Below, piece after piece: positions 1 to 7,649 of a stretch of 18,212 bases of DNA. A program made the position numbers and the translations under genes. The stretch's first letter is position 1. Every line of letters starts with the position of its first letter. Location: assembly GCA_964561005.1 (NCBI GenBank), contig CAZLNO010000086.1, positions 1 through 18,212 of the forward strand. The letters run 5' to 3'. Origin of the DNA: CAZLNO01 sp964561005. Its GTDB lineage: Bacteria; Pseudomonadota; Alphaproteobacteria; Kiloniellales; Rhodovibrionaceae. Below the pieces are notes generated by a model, which saw only the letters and a list, made by a program, of their open reading frames with translations, was not told the DNA's origin and made no database searches.

Positions 1-108
1 CCGCGTCGGATCGTCCCGCCTGGCGCAAGGCCGGCAAAGCGCTTGCCAGGGCGGCGCGTTTCCTGGTAGGTCGCGGCGCGCCGGCATCATCTTCCTTCAG
101 CGCGCGCG
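1..108. other. Unassigned left edge upstream of the glycosyltransferase gene
   Basis: No gene can be assigned here. On the plus strand, the frame starting at base 2 is open from the window edge to a TGA at 110-112, which overlaps the ATG at 109 as ATGA. That layout would fit the 3' end of an upstream gene translationally coupled to the glycosyltransferase. However, codon choice in this frame is not convincing, and the frame starting at base 3 is also open. No clear Shine-Dalgarno sequence precedes the ATG at 109, which mildly favours coupling. Confidence 0.25.
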
Positions 109-3100
109 ATGACAGGCCAGACACCCGCCATCCACCAGTTCCACGCCGGCTCGGCCGACGGCGACGGCGTGACCAACGGCATGTTCTTCACGCGGCGGCT
201 GCTGCGCGAGCTGGGCTTCGAGTCCGAGATCTACTGCCTGCACGTCGACCCGGCGCTGGCCGGCCGCATCCGGCCCATTCAGGACTACCCCGACCGTCCC
301 GGCGACATCCTGCTGGTCCACCACTCGCAGGGGCACGACGCCGGCGGCTGGGTGCGGGGCCTGAAAAGCCGCACGGCGCTGGTCTATCACAACATCACGC
401 CGCCCGAGCTGCTGGGCGACAGCGCCGAGGCGCGCCGCTACGCCGAGCTGGGCCGGCGGCAGCTCCGCGACTTCCGGCCGCGGATGGACGCGGCGGTGGC
501 GGTCTCGCCGTTCAACGCGCGCGAGCTGGACGAGGCCGGCTACGACGACGCGCGGGTGCTGCCGCTGCTGGTCGATCTGGATCACATCCGGGAGTCGGAG
601 GCGGACGCGGCACACCTGCGCGCGCGGCGGGAGAGCGGGGTTTGCCACCTGCTGTTCGTCGGCCGGGTGGTGCCGCACAAGGCGCAGGACGAGGTGCTGC
701 GCGCCTTCGCCCGGCTGCGCGGCCTGCTGGACCGGCCGGCCCGGCTGGTGCTGGTCGGGCACCTGGGCGGGGACGACTATGTGCGGCACCTGCGCGACCT
801 GGCCGGCGGGCTGGGCGTGGCCGAGGCGGTGGAGCTGACCGGGCCGGTGCCGCACGCCCGGCTGATGGCGGAGTACCGGGGCTGCGACGCCTTCTGCTGC
901 CTGAGCGCGCACGAGGGCTTCGGCATGCCGCTGATCGAGGCGATGGCCTGCGACCTGCCGGTACTCGCCCACGCCGCCGGGAACGTGCCCGACACCCTGG
1001 GCGAGGGCGGGCTGCTGGTCTCCGAGCGCGACCCGGAGCGGGTGGCCGGCGCGCTGAAGCTGCTGGTCGAGGAGCCGGAGCTGCGGCGACGGGTGATCCG
1101 GGCGCAGCGCGGCAACCTGGTGCGCTTTGAGCGGGCGCAGTTGCTGGACGGGCTGCGGCGGCTCCTGGGCGACCTGGGCGTGGAGGTGCCGGCGGGGCGC
1201 GCGGCGGTGCGGGCGGCGCGGCGGCGGACCCTGGACGTCCGCGTCGAGGGGCCGTTCGACACCTCCTACTCCCTGGCCATCGTCAACCGGGAGCTGGCCA
1301 GGGCGCTGGCGCGCGGCGGCGCCGAGGCCGGGCTGCACGCCACCGAGGGCGGCGGCGACTACGACCCCGATCCGGCCTTCCTCAGGCGCGACGGCGAGGC
1401 CGCCGCCCTGGTCGAAGCGGCGCGCGCGGCCGACGAGGCGGAGGTGGTGCTGCGCAACTGCTACCCGCCGCGCACCGACGCCATGCCGGCGCCGACCCGC
1501 GTGGTGGGCAACCACGCCTGGGAGGAGACGGGCTTTCCGGCGGAGCGCGTCGCCGCCTTCAACCGCGACCTCAACCTGATCACGGTGACCTCGCGCCATG
1601 TCGCCAGGGTGCTGGCCGACAACGGGGTGCGCACGCCGATCGCCGTGGTGGGCAACGGCGTCGACCATCTGACGGCGGTGGCGCCGAAGCCGCCGCGCAA
1701 GCCGCCGGGCCGGGCGGGCTTCCGCTTCCTGCACGTCTCCTCCTGCTTTCCGCGCAAGGGGGTGGACGCGCTGCTGGACGCCTGGGCGCGGGCGTTCACC
1801 CAGGCCGACGACGTGGCGCTGGTGATCAAGACCTTCCCCAATCCGCACAACGACATCCACGACCAACTGGCCGAGCTGCGCCGGCGCGCGCCCGAGCACG
1901 CCGAGATCGTGGTCATCGAGGACGATCTGGACGAGGCCGGGCTGGCCGGCCTCTACCAGGCCTGCGACGCCTTCGTCGCGCCGTCGCGCTGCGAGGGCTT
2001 CGGCCTGCCGATGGCGGAGGCGGCGCTGTTCGACCTGCCGGTCGTGACCACGGCCTACAGCGGCCAGGCCGACTTCTGTAGCGAGGACACGGCCTGGCTG
2101 GTGGACTATCGCCTGACCCGCGCGGAAAGCCACCTGAACCTGCCGGACTCGCTCTGGGCCGAGCCGGACGTGGCCGATCTGGCGGCGAAGCTGCGGGAAG
2201 TGCGCGAGGCCGCGCCGGAAGTGCGCAAGGCCCGGACCGAGGCGGCGCGGGCGCTGGTCGAGAGGCGCTACACCTGGGCCGCGGTGGCGGCGCGCACGCG
2301 CGCGGCGCTGGCGGCGCTGGACGAGCTGCCGGCGGTGGAGCTGCCGCCGCGCGTGGGCTGGATCACGAGCTGGAACACCCGCTGCGGCATCGCCGCCTAC
2401 GCGCGCTTCCTGGCCGGCCGCTTCGCGCCGGGGGAGATGACGGTGTTCGCCAACCGCGTCGGCGCGGCGGAGCTGGTGGCGCCGGACGGCGACAACGTCG
2501 TGCGCTGCTGGAACCAGGGCTGGGAGGACGAGCTGGAGGACCTCTACCAGGCGCTGCGCGCCGCGCGGGTCGAGGCGGCGGTGTTCCAGTTCAACTTCGG
2601 CTTCTTCGACATCGACGCGTTCGGCCGGCTGCTGACGCGCCTGCAGGCCGACGGCGTGGCGACCTACGTCTTCTTCCACGCCACCGCCGACGTGGACAAG
2701 CCGGAGCGCCGGATCTCCCTGCGCCAGGTCCCGGAGGCGCTGGCCGCGGCGACGCGGCTGTTCGTGCATGGCGTGGAGGACGTGAACCGCCTGAAGGAGT
2801 TCGGCCACACGGCCAACGTGGCGCTGTTCCCGCACGGCGTCTCGCGCGCCCCGGCGGTGGACGCGGCTTCGCTGCGGGCGCGTTACGGCCTGGGCGACGG
2901 GCCGGTGCTGGCGAGCTTCGGCTTCCTGCTGCCGCACAAGGGGCTGCGCGAGCTGGTGGCCGCCTTCGAGCGGCTGCGCGACGCGCGGCCGGATCTGCAA
3001 TTGCTGATGCTGCATTCGCTCTACCCGGTCCCCGACTCCGAGATGGAGCACGCGGCGCTGAGCAAGGCGATTCGCAAGAGCCGCCATGCCGAGGCGATCA

Positions 3101-3549
3101 CGCTGGTCACCGACTATCTGCCGGACGAGACGGCGATTGGCCTGCTCAGCCTGGCCGAGGCCGTGGTTTATCCCTATCAGCACACCCAGGAGTCGGCGAG
3201 CGGCGCGGTGCGCTTCGGCCTGGCAAGCGGGCGGCCGGTGGCTTGCACGCCGCTGCCGATCTTCGACGACGTTGCCGAGGTGACCTGGCGCCTGCCCGGC
3301 ACCTCGCCCGAAGCCATCGCGGCGGGGCTGGCGGCATTGCTGGACGACGCGGGCGGGCGCGAGGCCCTGCGGACGCGCCAGGCGGACTGGCTGGCGGCGC
3401 GCGACTGGCAGCGGCTGTCGGCGCGGTTGTGGCACATCCTGCTGGCCGACACGCGGGCCTGGCGCACCGACTGGCTGGACCTGCAGGCGGTCGAGGAAGT
3501 GGAAGACGGCCCGGTGATCGTGAACCCCTTCCGGGAGGCGGCGCAGTGA
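109..3549 (+). CDS. Three-module GT4-type glycosyltransferase fusion protein
   Basis: A 1146-residue cytosolic protein made of three consecutive GT-B (GT4 family) glycosyltransferase units, expected to build a surface glycan from nucleotide-sugar donors. Module 1 (about 1-370) opens with an IHQFHAGSADGDGVTN-type acceptor-side loop and has the E-x7-E motif EGFGMPLIE at 269-277. Module 2 (about 373-745) has EGFGLPMAE at 629-637. Module 3 (about 748-1146) starts at GWITSWNTRCGIAAYA and has a basic residue at K944, but its motif reads ESASGAVRF (1028-1036), so Phe replaces the second Glu. The start at 109 leaves a normal N-terminus, although no good ribosome binding site is visible; an ATGA overlap with an upstream frame may couple it. 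The downstream ABC export genes place it in polysaccharide biosynthesis. Donor sugars and linkages cannot be read from sequence. Confidence 0.9.
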   Translation: MTGQTPAIHQFHAGSADGDGVTNGMFFTRRLLRELGFESEIYCLHVDPALAGRIRPIQDYPDRPGDILLVHHSQGHDAGGWVRGLKSRTALVYHNITPPELLGDSAEARRYAELGRRQLRDFRPRMDAAVAVSPFNARELDEAGYDDARVLPLLVDLDHIRESEADAAHLRARRESGVCHLLFVGRVVPHKAQDEVLRAFARLRGLLDRPARLVLVGHLGGDDYVRHLRDLAGGLGVAEAVELTGPVPHARLMAEYRGCDAFCCLSAHEGFGMPLIEAMACDLPVLAHAAGNVPDTLGEGGLLVSERDPERVAGALKLLVEEPELRRRVIRAQRGNLVRFERAQLLDGLRRLLGDLGVEVPAGRAAVRAARRRTLDVRVEGPFDTSYSLAIVNRELARALARGGAEAGLHATEGGGDYDPDPAFLRRDGEAAALVEAARAADEAEVVLRNCYPPRTDAMPAPTRVVGNHAWEETGFPAERVAAFNRDLNLITVTSRHVARVLADNGVRTPIAVVGNGVDHLTAVAPKPPRKPPGRAGFRFLHVSSCFPRKGVDALLDAWARAFTQADDVALVIKTFPNPHNDIHDQLAELRRRAPEHAEIVVIEDDLDEAGLAGLYQACDAFVAPSRCEGFGLPMAEAALFDLPVVTTAYSGQADFCSEDTAWLVDYRLTRAESHLNLPDSLWAEPDVADLAAKLREVREAAPEVRKARTEAARALVERRYTWAAVAARTRAALAALDELPAVELPPRVGWITSWNTRCGIAAYARFLAGRFAPGEMTVFANRVGAAELVAPDGDNVVRCWNQGWEDELEDLYQALRAARVEAAVFQFNFGFFDIDAFGRLLTRLQADGVATYVFFHATADVDKPERRISLRQVPEALAAATRLFVHGVEDVNRLKEFGHTANVALFPHGVSRAPAVDAASLRARYGLGDGPVLASFGFLLPHKGLRELVAAFERLRDARPDLQLLMLHSLYPVPDSEMEHAALSKAIRKSRHAEAITLVTDYLPDETAIGLLSLAEAVVYPYQHTQESASGAVRFGLASGRPVACTPLPIFDDVAEVTWRLPGTSPEAIAAGLAALLDDAGGREALRTRQADWLAARDWQRLSARLWHILLADTRAWRTDWLDLQAVEEVEDGPVIVNPFREAAQ

Positions 3550-3578
3550 TGCCACCGAGCAATTCAAATGTCTCGTGG

Positions 3579-3638
3579 CCCTCATCTTTCGACAGGCTCA
3601 AGATGAGGGCCTCATGCTGAGCTTGTCGAAGCATGAGG
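3579..3638. repeat. REP-like hairpin pair, family A, cluster 1
   Basis: Two adjacent perfect hairpins lie in the 123-base gap between the glycosyltransferase and permease genes. The first (3579-3609) has stem CCCTCATCTT / AAGATGAGGG and loop TCGACAGGCTC. The second (3610-3638) has stem CCTCATGCT / AGCATGAGG and loop GAGCTTGTCGA. The loops are near reverse complements, so the pair is inverted. Related pairs occur near 11553-11645 and 15626-15906. There is no T-run, so a simple terminator is unlikely, though effects on mRNA stability within this operon are possible. Confidence 0.9.
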
Positions 3639-3672
3639 CTGACAGAGTCGCTCATTTCAAAGGCTCGCCGGT

Positions 3673-4440
3673 ATGAACCCGACGCTGCTCTGGCACCTGG
3701 TGCGCCAGGACTTCGTCGACCGCTATTCCGGGTCGTCGCTGGGGATGGTCTGGATGCTGATCACCCCGTTGATGCAGATCCTGGTGTTCACGCTGATCTT
3801 CGGCAAGCTGATCGGCCCGCGCATTCCCGGCACCGACTCCATCTATGCCTACGGACTTTACCTGGTGTCCGGCATCCTGCCGTGGATCGCCTTTGCCAAC
3901 ACCGTGGGGCGGACCACCGGAGTGTTCCTGGAGAAGGCCGGCATCCTGACCAAGATCCCGGTGCGGCTGTCGCTGGTCGCCTTTCATATCGCGGTCGCGG
4001 AGGCGATCACCCTGGTGGCGGTGCTGGCGCTGTTCCTGGTGGTGATGGTCTTCCTCTTCGGCACGCCGCCGGCGACGGCGATGTACGCGCCGCTGCTGAT
4101 CGTCTTCCAGCAGACGATCGCCTTCACCCTGGGGCTGATCGCCGCGATCCTGACGGTCTTCCTGCGCGACACCAAGGAGTTCGTCGGCGTGGCGCTGTTC
4201 CTCTGGTTCTGGATGACCCCGATCGTCTACCTGATCGGCGACGTGCCGCTGATCATGCAGGCGATCCAGCCCTACAACCCGGCCTACTGGTTCGTCGAGG
4301 CCTGGCACCAGATCCTGGTCTACCGGCAGACGCCGGACTTCCTCGAGCTGGGAGCCAAGTTTGCCGGCACGCTGGTGCTCTGTATGCTGTTCCTGAAGTT
4401 GCTGGTGCACTGGGAACGCGATATCCGGGACTTCATCTAG
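3673..4440 (+). CDS. wzm: Polysaccharide ABC exporter, permease subunit (Wzm-type)
   Basis: A 255-residue integral inner-membrane protein of the ABC-2 permease family, the usual length for Wzm/KpsM-type subunits. It should dimerise and form, with the ATPase encoded next, the channel that moves a lipid-linked glycan from cytosol to periplasm. It starts with an amphipathic stretch (WHLVRQDFVDRYSGSSLGMVW) typical of these permeases. About six hydrophobic segments follow, near 23-45, 55-80, 100-130, 138-165, 170-190 and 228-245. The conserved WFWMTPIVYL stretch near 176-185 is characteristic of O-antigen and teichoic-acid exporters. The ribosome binding site is weak. The gene lies 123 bases after the glycosyltransferase, with a hairpin pair between, and 99 bases before the ATPase gene. 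Naming it wzm rests on family features and context; it could export O-antigen or capsule. Confidence 0.9.
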   Translation: MNPTLLWHLVRQDFVDRYSGSSLGMVWMLITPLMQILVFTLIFGKLIGPRIPGTDSIYAYGLYLVSGILPWIAFANTVGRTTGVFLEKAGILTKIPVRLSLVAFHIAVAEAITLVAVLALFLVVMVFLFGTPPATAMYAPLLIVFQQTIAFTLGLIAAILTVFLRDTKEFVGVALFLWFWMTPIVYLIGDVPLIMQAIQPYNPAYWFVEAWHQILVYRQTPDFLELGAKFAGTLVLCMLFLKLLVHWERDIRDFI

Positions 4441-4492
4441 ACAGGCGACCAGACCAACGCGGGAGTCCCCCCGCGACGGAGCGGTGCGCGGC

Positions 4493-4508
4493 GCGCCCGG
4501 GCGGGCGC
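4493..4508. other. GC-rich hairpin between the permease and ATPase genes
   Basis: The 99-base gap contains a perfect 6-bp stem, GCGCCC / GGGCGC, with loop GGGC, about 30 bases before the ATPase start codon. No T-tract follows. It could slow transcription or protect mRNA, changing the permease to ATPase ratio, but short GC hairpins arise easily in DNA of this composition. Confidence 0.35.
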
Positions 4509-4539
4509 CCGAACGGCGACAACGGAGCGACAGGCGTTC

Positions 4540-5907
4540 ATGATCGAGGTCGAAGGCGTCACGAAGGCTTATCGCATCTATCGCAGGAAGGCGGACTGGC
4601 TGAAGGAGCGCTTCCTGCGCCGGCCGCTGCACGAAACCAAGCTCGCCGTCAGGGACATCAGCTTCGCCGTCGGCCAGGGCGAAGTGCTGGGCATCATCGG
4701 CCGCAACGGAGCGGGCAAGTCGACGGTCCTCAAGCTGATCATGGGCGTCGCCATGCCGGACACGGGGACCGTGCGGGTCTCCGGACGCGTCACCGGCATG
4801 CTGGAGCTGGGAACCGGCTTCAATTCCGACCTGACCGGGCGGGAAAACATCGCCTTCAACGCCACCTTGCTGGGGATGACGCCGGAGGAGATCGCGGCCA
4901 AGCGCGAGGCCATCATCGCCTTCAGCGAACTGGGAACGGCGATCGACGACCCGATCCACACCTATTCCTCCGGCATGGTCGTCCGCCTGGCCTTCGCCAT
5001 CGCGATCCACGCCGATCCCGCCTGCTTCGTCGTGGACGAGGCGCTGAGCGTGGGCGACGTGCACTTTCAGCAGAAGTGCATGCGGCGCATCAAGGAGTTC
5101 AAGGCGAACGGCGGCTCCATCGTGTTCGTCTCCCACGACCTGAACGCGGTCAAGGTGCTCTGCGACCGCGCCATCGTGCTGGAGGAGGGCGAGGTCGTCG
5201 CCAACGGCGACCCCGAGTTCGCGGTGAACCGCTACAACCGCATCATCGCCCGGATGGAGGGCGCGGACATCGACCTCGCCACGCCCGCCCTGGAAGCGCC
5301 CGAGCCTGACGCCGACGCGCCGGAAGCGGCCCCGTCCGCCCCGTCCGCCCCGTCCGCGCGGGCGGACAACGGCGCCGACAACATGCCGGAGTCGGGCAAC
5401 GGCGGGGACCCCGCGCCGCCGCCGGGGCCGGACCCGCGCACGCGGGGGCGCAGCAGCTATGGCACCGGCGAGGTCGAGATCGTCTCGGGCCGGGTCCTGG
5501 GCGAGGAGTCCGGCGGCGCCGTGCTGGCCGCGGGCGAGACCGCGGTCATCGAGATCCGGGCCCGCGCGCGCCAGGCCATCGCCGGCGCCACGCTGGGAAT
5601 CCTGATTCGCGACCGCTTCGGCCAGGACATCTTCGGCACCAACACCTACTACCTGGGCCAGACGGTGGACCTGGAGGCGGGGTGCGAGGCGGTGTTCCGC
5701 TTTCGCCAGCCGATGAACATCGGACCCGGCGTCTACTCGCTGACGGCGGCGCTGCACCGGGACGAGCACCACCTGGAGACCTGCTATCACTGGGTCGACA
5801 ACCTGGCCGCCCTGGAGGTTGCCGGCTATGCCGGGCCGCGTTTCCAGGGGCTGTGCCGGCTTGAGCCGACCTTCACCATGACCGCGCGGCAGACCGTCGA
5901 TGTTTGA
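4540..5907 (+). CDS. wzt: Polysaccharide ABC exporter, ATPase with C-terminal glycan-binding domain (Wzt-type)
   Basis: A 455-residue protein that hydrolyses ATP at the inner membrane to power glycan export with the adjacent permease. The nucleotide-binding domain (1-240) has Walker A GRNGAGKST (54-62), an ABC signature variant YSSGM (142-146), Walker B CFVVDE (162-167) and the switch His199. Residues 245-305 form an Ala/Pro/Asp/Gly-rich linker. Residues about 310-445 form a beta-rich domain matching the Wzt C-terminal carbohydrate-binding module (IRDRFGQDIFGTNTYY is its typical core). In characterised O9a/O8-type systems this module recognises the chemically capped glycan end, so the following methyltransferase gene is a natural partner. 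Its stop codon overlaps that gene by 8 bases, implying coupling. Short ATPases of the KpsT type lack this extension, so this is the Wzt-CBM class. Confidence 0.93.
   Translation: MIEVEGVTKAYRIYRRKADWLKERFLRRPLHETKLAVRDISFAVGQGEVLGIIGRNGAGKSTVLKLIMGVAMPDTGTVRVSGRVTGMLELGTGFNSDLTGRENIAFNATLLGMTPEEIAAKREAIIAFSELGTAIDDPIHTYSSGMVVRLAFAIAIHADPACFVVDEALSVGDVHFQQKCMRRIKEFKANGGSIVFVSHDLNAVKVLCDRAIVLEEGEVVANGDPEFAVNRYNRIIARMEGADIDLATPALEAPEPDADAPEAAPSAPSAPSARADNGADNMPESGNGGDPAPPPGPDPRTRGRSSYGTGEVEIVSGRVLGEESGGAVLAAGETAVIEIRARARQAIAGATLGILIRDRFGQDIFGTNTYYLGQTVDLEAGCEAVFRFRQPMNIGPGVYSLTAALHRDEHHLETCYHWVDNLAALEVAGYAGPRFQGLCRLEPTFTMTARQTVDV
5332..5357 (+). repeat. Three tandem 9-base repeats in the Wzt linker
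   Basis: CCGTCCGCC occurs three times in direct tandem (last copy CCGTCCGCG), encoding the Pro-Ser-Ala repeats of the ATPase linker. In-frame 9-base units can be gained or lost by slippage without breaking the frame, so linker length may vary between strains. Confidence 0.8.
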
Positions 5908-7636
5908 AGCGAACAACCCCGAGATCGATGTCCGCCACCTGGCGGCGCGCGTGGACCTGGAGCTTGAGCGACCGCCCTACGAGCACGGTCGCACCCTTGC
6001 CACGGGCAGCGGCGAGACGGGAGAGGCAGACACGCAACCGGCACGCGCCGGCGGCGGCCAGCCCGCGCCCCCTCCACCGCCCGCGCCGGCGGGGCGACTG
6101 GTCCGCCTCAAGCAGCGCCTGCGCCGCGTGCCGGTGCTGGGCCCGGCCCTGGTGCGCGCCAACGCCTGGCAGCGGCGCGTCGGCCTGCGCCGACGCGTGC
6201 ACGCCACGCCGCTGCTCGGCTTCGCGCTGCGCTGGGCGAAGAGCCTGCGCCTGCTGAACCGCACGCGGCAGGACGCGCGCACCGCGCTCGAACGGACCGA
6301 CGACATCGCCGGACAGCTCGCACAGTTCAACTGGCAGATCGGCACGCTGCGCAACGAGTTCGCGAGCCTGTCGGCGCGGATGGACTGGGTCGACGGCGGC
6401 GTGGAGGGGACGGACGGGCAGACCCAGACGCTGGCGCGCCGCGAGGAGTCCCTGCGCGCCTTCGTCGAGGATGCCTTCGCCCGCATCGAGGATCTCAAGG
6501 CGGAGGTCGACAGCGTCACGGCTCGCGTGGAGTCGGATCTGCGGGCACATTTCGACGGCGCCCTTCGGGGTACGATCGAGGACTTCACCGCACGCCTGGA
6601 GGAGGTCAAGGACGACTATCGCGGCCGCGACGATGATGTCGCCTCGCAGGTCCAGCAGCTCGCCGAGCGCCAGGACGACCTGCGGCGGCATATCGACGGC
6701 GCCATCCAGGGCACGGTGAGCGACTTCACCGCGCGGCTGGAGGGCGTGAAGGGCGAGTATCGCGGGCGCGACGAGGAGCTGTCGTCGCTGCTGCGCGAGT
6801 TCGGCGAGCGGCTGCACCGCCTGGCGGACCGGGCCGACCTGCTGCACGGCGACGTGCTGTTCCAGCAGCGTCGCCTCGACAAGATGCTGGCGCAGGGACC
6901 GGCGCCCGCCAAAGGCGACGCGGCGTTGCCCGCCTCCTCGGCGTCCGGCGCCTCGGAATCGCACGTTCCCAACCGCTTCGACCAGTTCTACGAGGCCTTC
7001 GAGGACCGTTTCCGCGGCCGGCGGGAGGAGATCAAGCAGCGTCAGCAGGTCTACCTGGAGGCCATCCGCGAGGCCCGCGCCGGCACGGCGGCCCGGCCGG
7101 TTCTGGACATCGGCTGCGGGCGCGGTGAATGGCTGGAGCTGTTGGGGGAACAGGACCTCACCGCCTATGGCATCGACATCAACGCGATGGCCGTGGAGGC
7201 GTGCCGGGGCCACGGCCTGGACGCGCGCGAGGCCGACATGATGGCCCACCTCGCCGACTGCGAGGATGCGGCGCTGGGTGCGATCACCGCCTTCCACCTG
7301 ATCGAGCACCTGCCCGTCGACACCCTGCTGGCGCTGCTGGACGAGGCGCGGCGGACGCTGGCGCCCGACGGCGTGCTGATCCTGGAGACGCCGAACCCGG
7401 AGAACTTGATCGTCGGCGCCCACACCTTCCACAACGACCCGACGCATCGGGCGCCGATCCCGCCCTCGGTGGCCCGCTTCATGGCCGAGCAGCGCGGCTT
7501 CACCGACGTGCGCATCCGCCGCCTGCATCCGAACGAGAGCGTCCCGCCGCTGCCCGAGGAAGGCGAGATCGGCCGGCGGCTCAACGAATTGCTCTATGGC
7601 CCCCAGGACTACGCCGTGATCGCCCGTCGGCCGTAG
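5900..7636 (+). CDS. Coiled-coil SAM-dependent methyltransferase, probable glycan chain terminator and length ruler
   Basis: A 578-residue protein. Residues 1-65 are polar with a Pro-rich run (57-63). Residues 66-120 are Arg-rich and may contact membrane lipid. About 122-330 is predicted coiled coil, including a 47-residue tandem duplication (213-259 and 260-306). A linker at 331-355 precedes a class I methyltransferase (about 356-578) with motif I VLDIGCGRGE (401-410), acidic residue D426, FHLIEHL (465-471) and a GVLILETPNPEN strand (491-502). It overlaps wzt by 8 bases. In E. coli O9a, WbdD caps the mannan and its coiled coil sets chain length. I infer a similar job here, but domain order is reversed and no kinase domain is present. 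It could instead methylate an internal sugar. Confidence 0.8.
   Translation: MFEANNPEIDVRHLAARVDLELERPPYEHGRTLATGSGETGEADTQPARAGGGQPAPPPPPAPAGRLVRLKQRLRRVPVLGPALVRANAWQRRVGLRRRVHATPLLGFALRWAKSLRLLNRTRQDARTALERTDDIAGQLAQFNWQIGTLRNEFASLSARMDWVDGGVEGTDGQTQTLARREESLRAFVEDAFARIEDLKAEVDSVTARVESDLRAHFDGALRGTIEDFTARLEEVKDDYRGRDDDVASQVQQLAERQDDLRRHIDGAIQGTVSDFTARLEGVKGEYRGRDEELSSLLREFGERLHRLADRADLLHGDVLFQQRRLDKMLAQGPAPAKGDAALPASSASGASESHVPNRFDQFYEAFEDRFRGRREEIKQRQQVYLEAIREARAGTAARPVLDIGCGRGEWLELLGEQDLTAYGIDINAMAVEACRGHGLDAREADMMAHLADCEDAALGAITAFHLIEHLPVDTLLALLDEARRTLAPDGVLILETPNPENLIVGAHTFHNDPTHRAPIPPSVARFMAEQRGFTDVRIRRLHPNESVPPLPEEGEIGRRLNELLYGPQDYAVIARRP
6536..6817 (+). repeat. In-frame 141-base tandem duplication in the methyltransferase coiled coil
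   Basis: Codons 213-259 (6536-6676) and 260-306 (6677-6817) encode two 47-residue units. Shared landmarks are DLR-x-H-x-DGA, DFTARLE-x-VK and YRGRD, at identical spacing with no gaps. The protein copies are more alike in the first 33 residues than in the last 14, and the DNA has diverged, so the duplication is not recent. Confidence 0.85.
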
Positions 7637-7649
7637 CGCAGCGGCGGCC

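Noticed and set aside
3579..3638. Hairpins after the glycosyltransferase gene read as an intrinsic terminator.
   Set aside because: No T-run follows, the same elements occur in two other gaps including inside another operon, and the downstream export genes belong functionally with the gene before.
3633..5309. A 558-codon plus-strand frame overlapping the permease and ATPase genes.
   Set aside because: It is a shifted frame across two well-supported ABC exporter genes, with low-complexity Arg/Gly/Ala product.
97..7528. Very long open frames on the minus strand opposite the polysaccharide operon (97-3585, 3652-5916, 5873-7528).
   Set aside because: Their products are Arg/Gln/His/Ala-rich with no recognisable domain, and the plus strand encodes clear families. 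They are antisense shadows of GC-rich codon bias.
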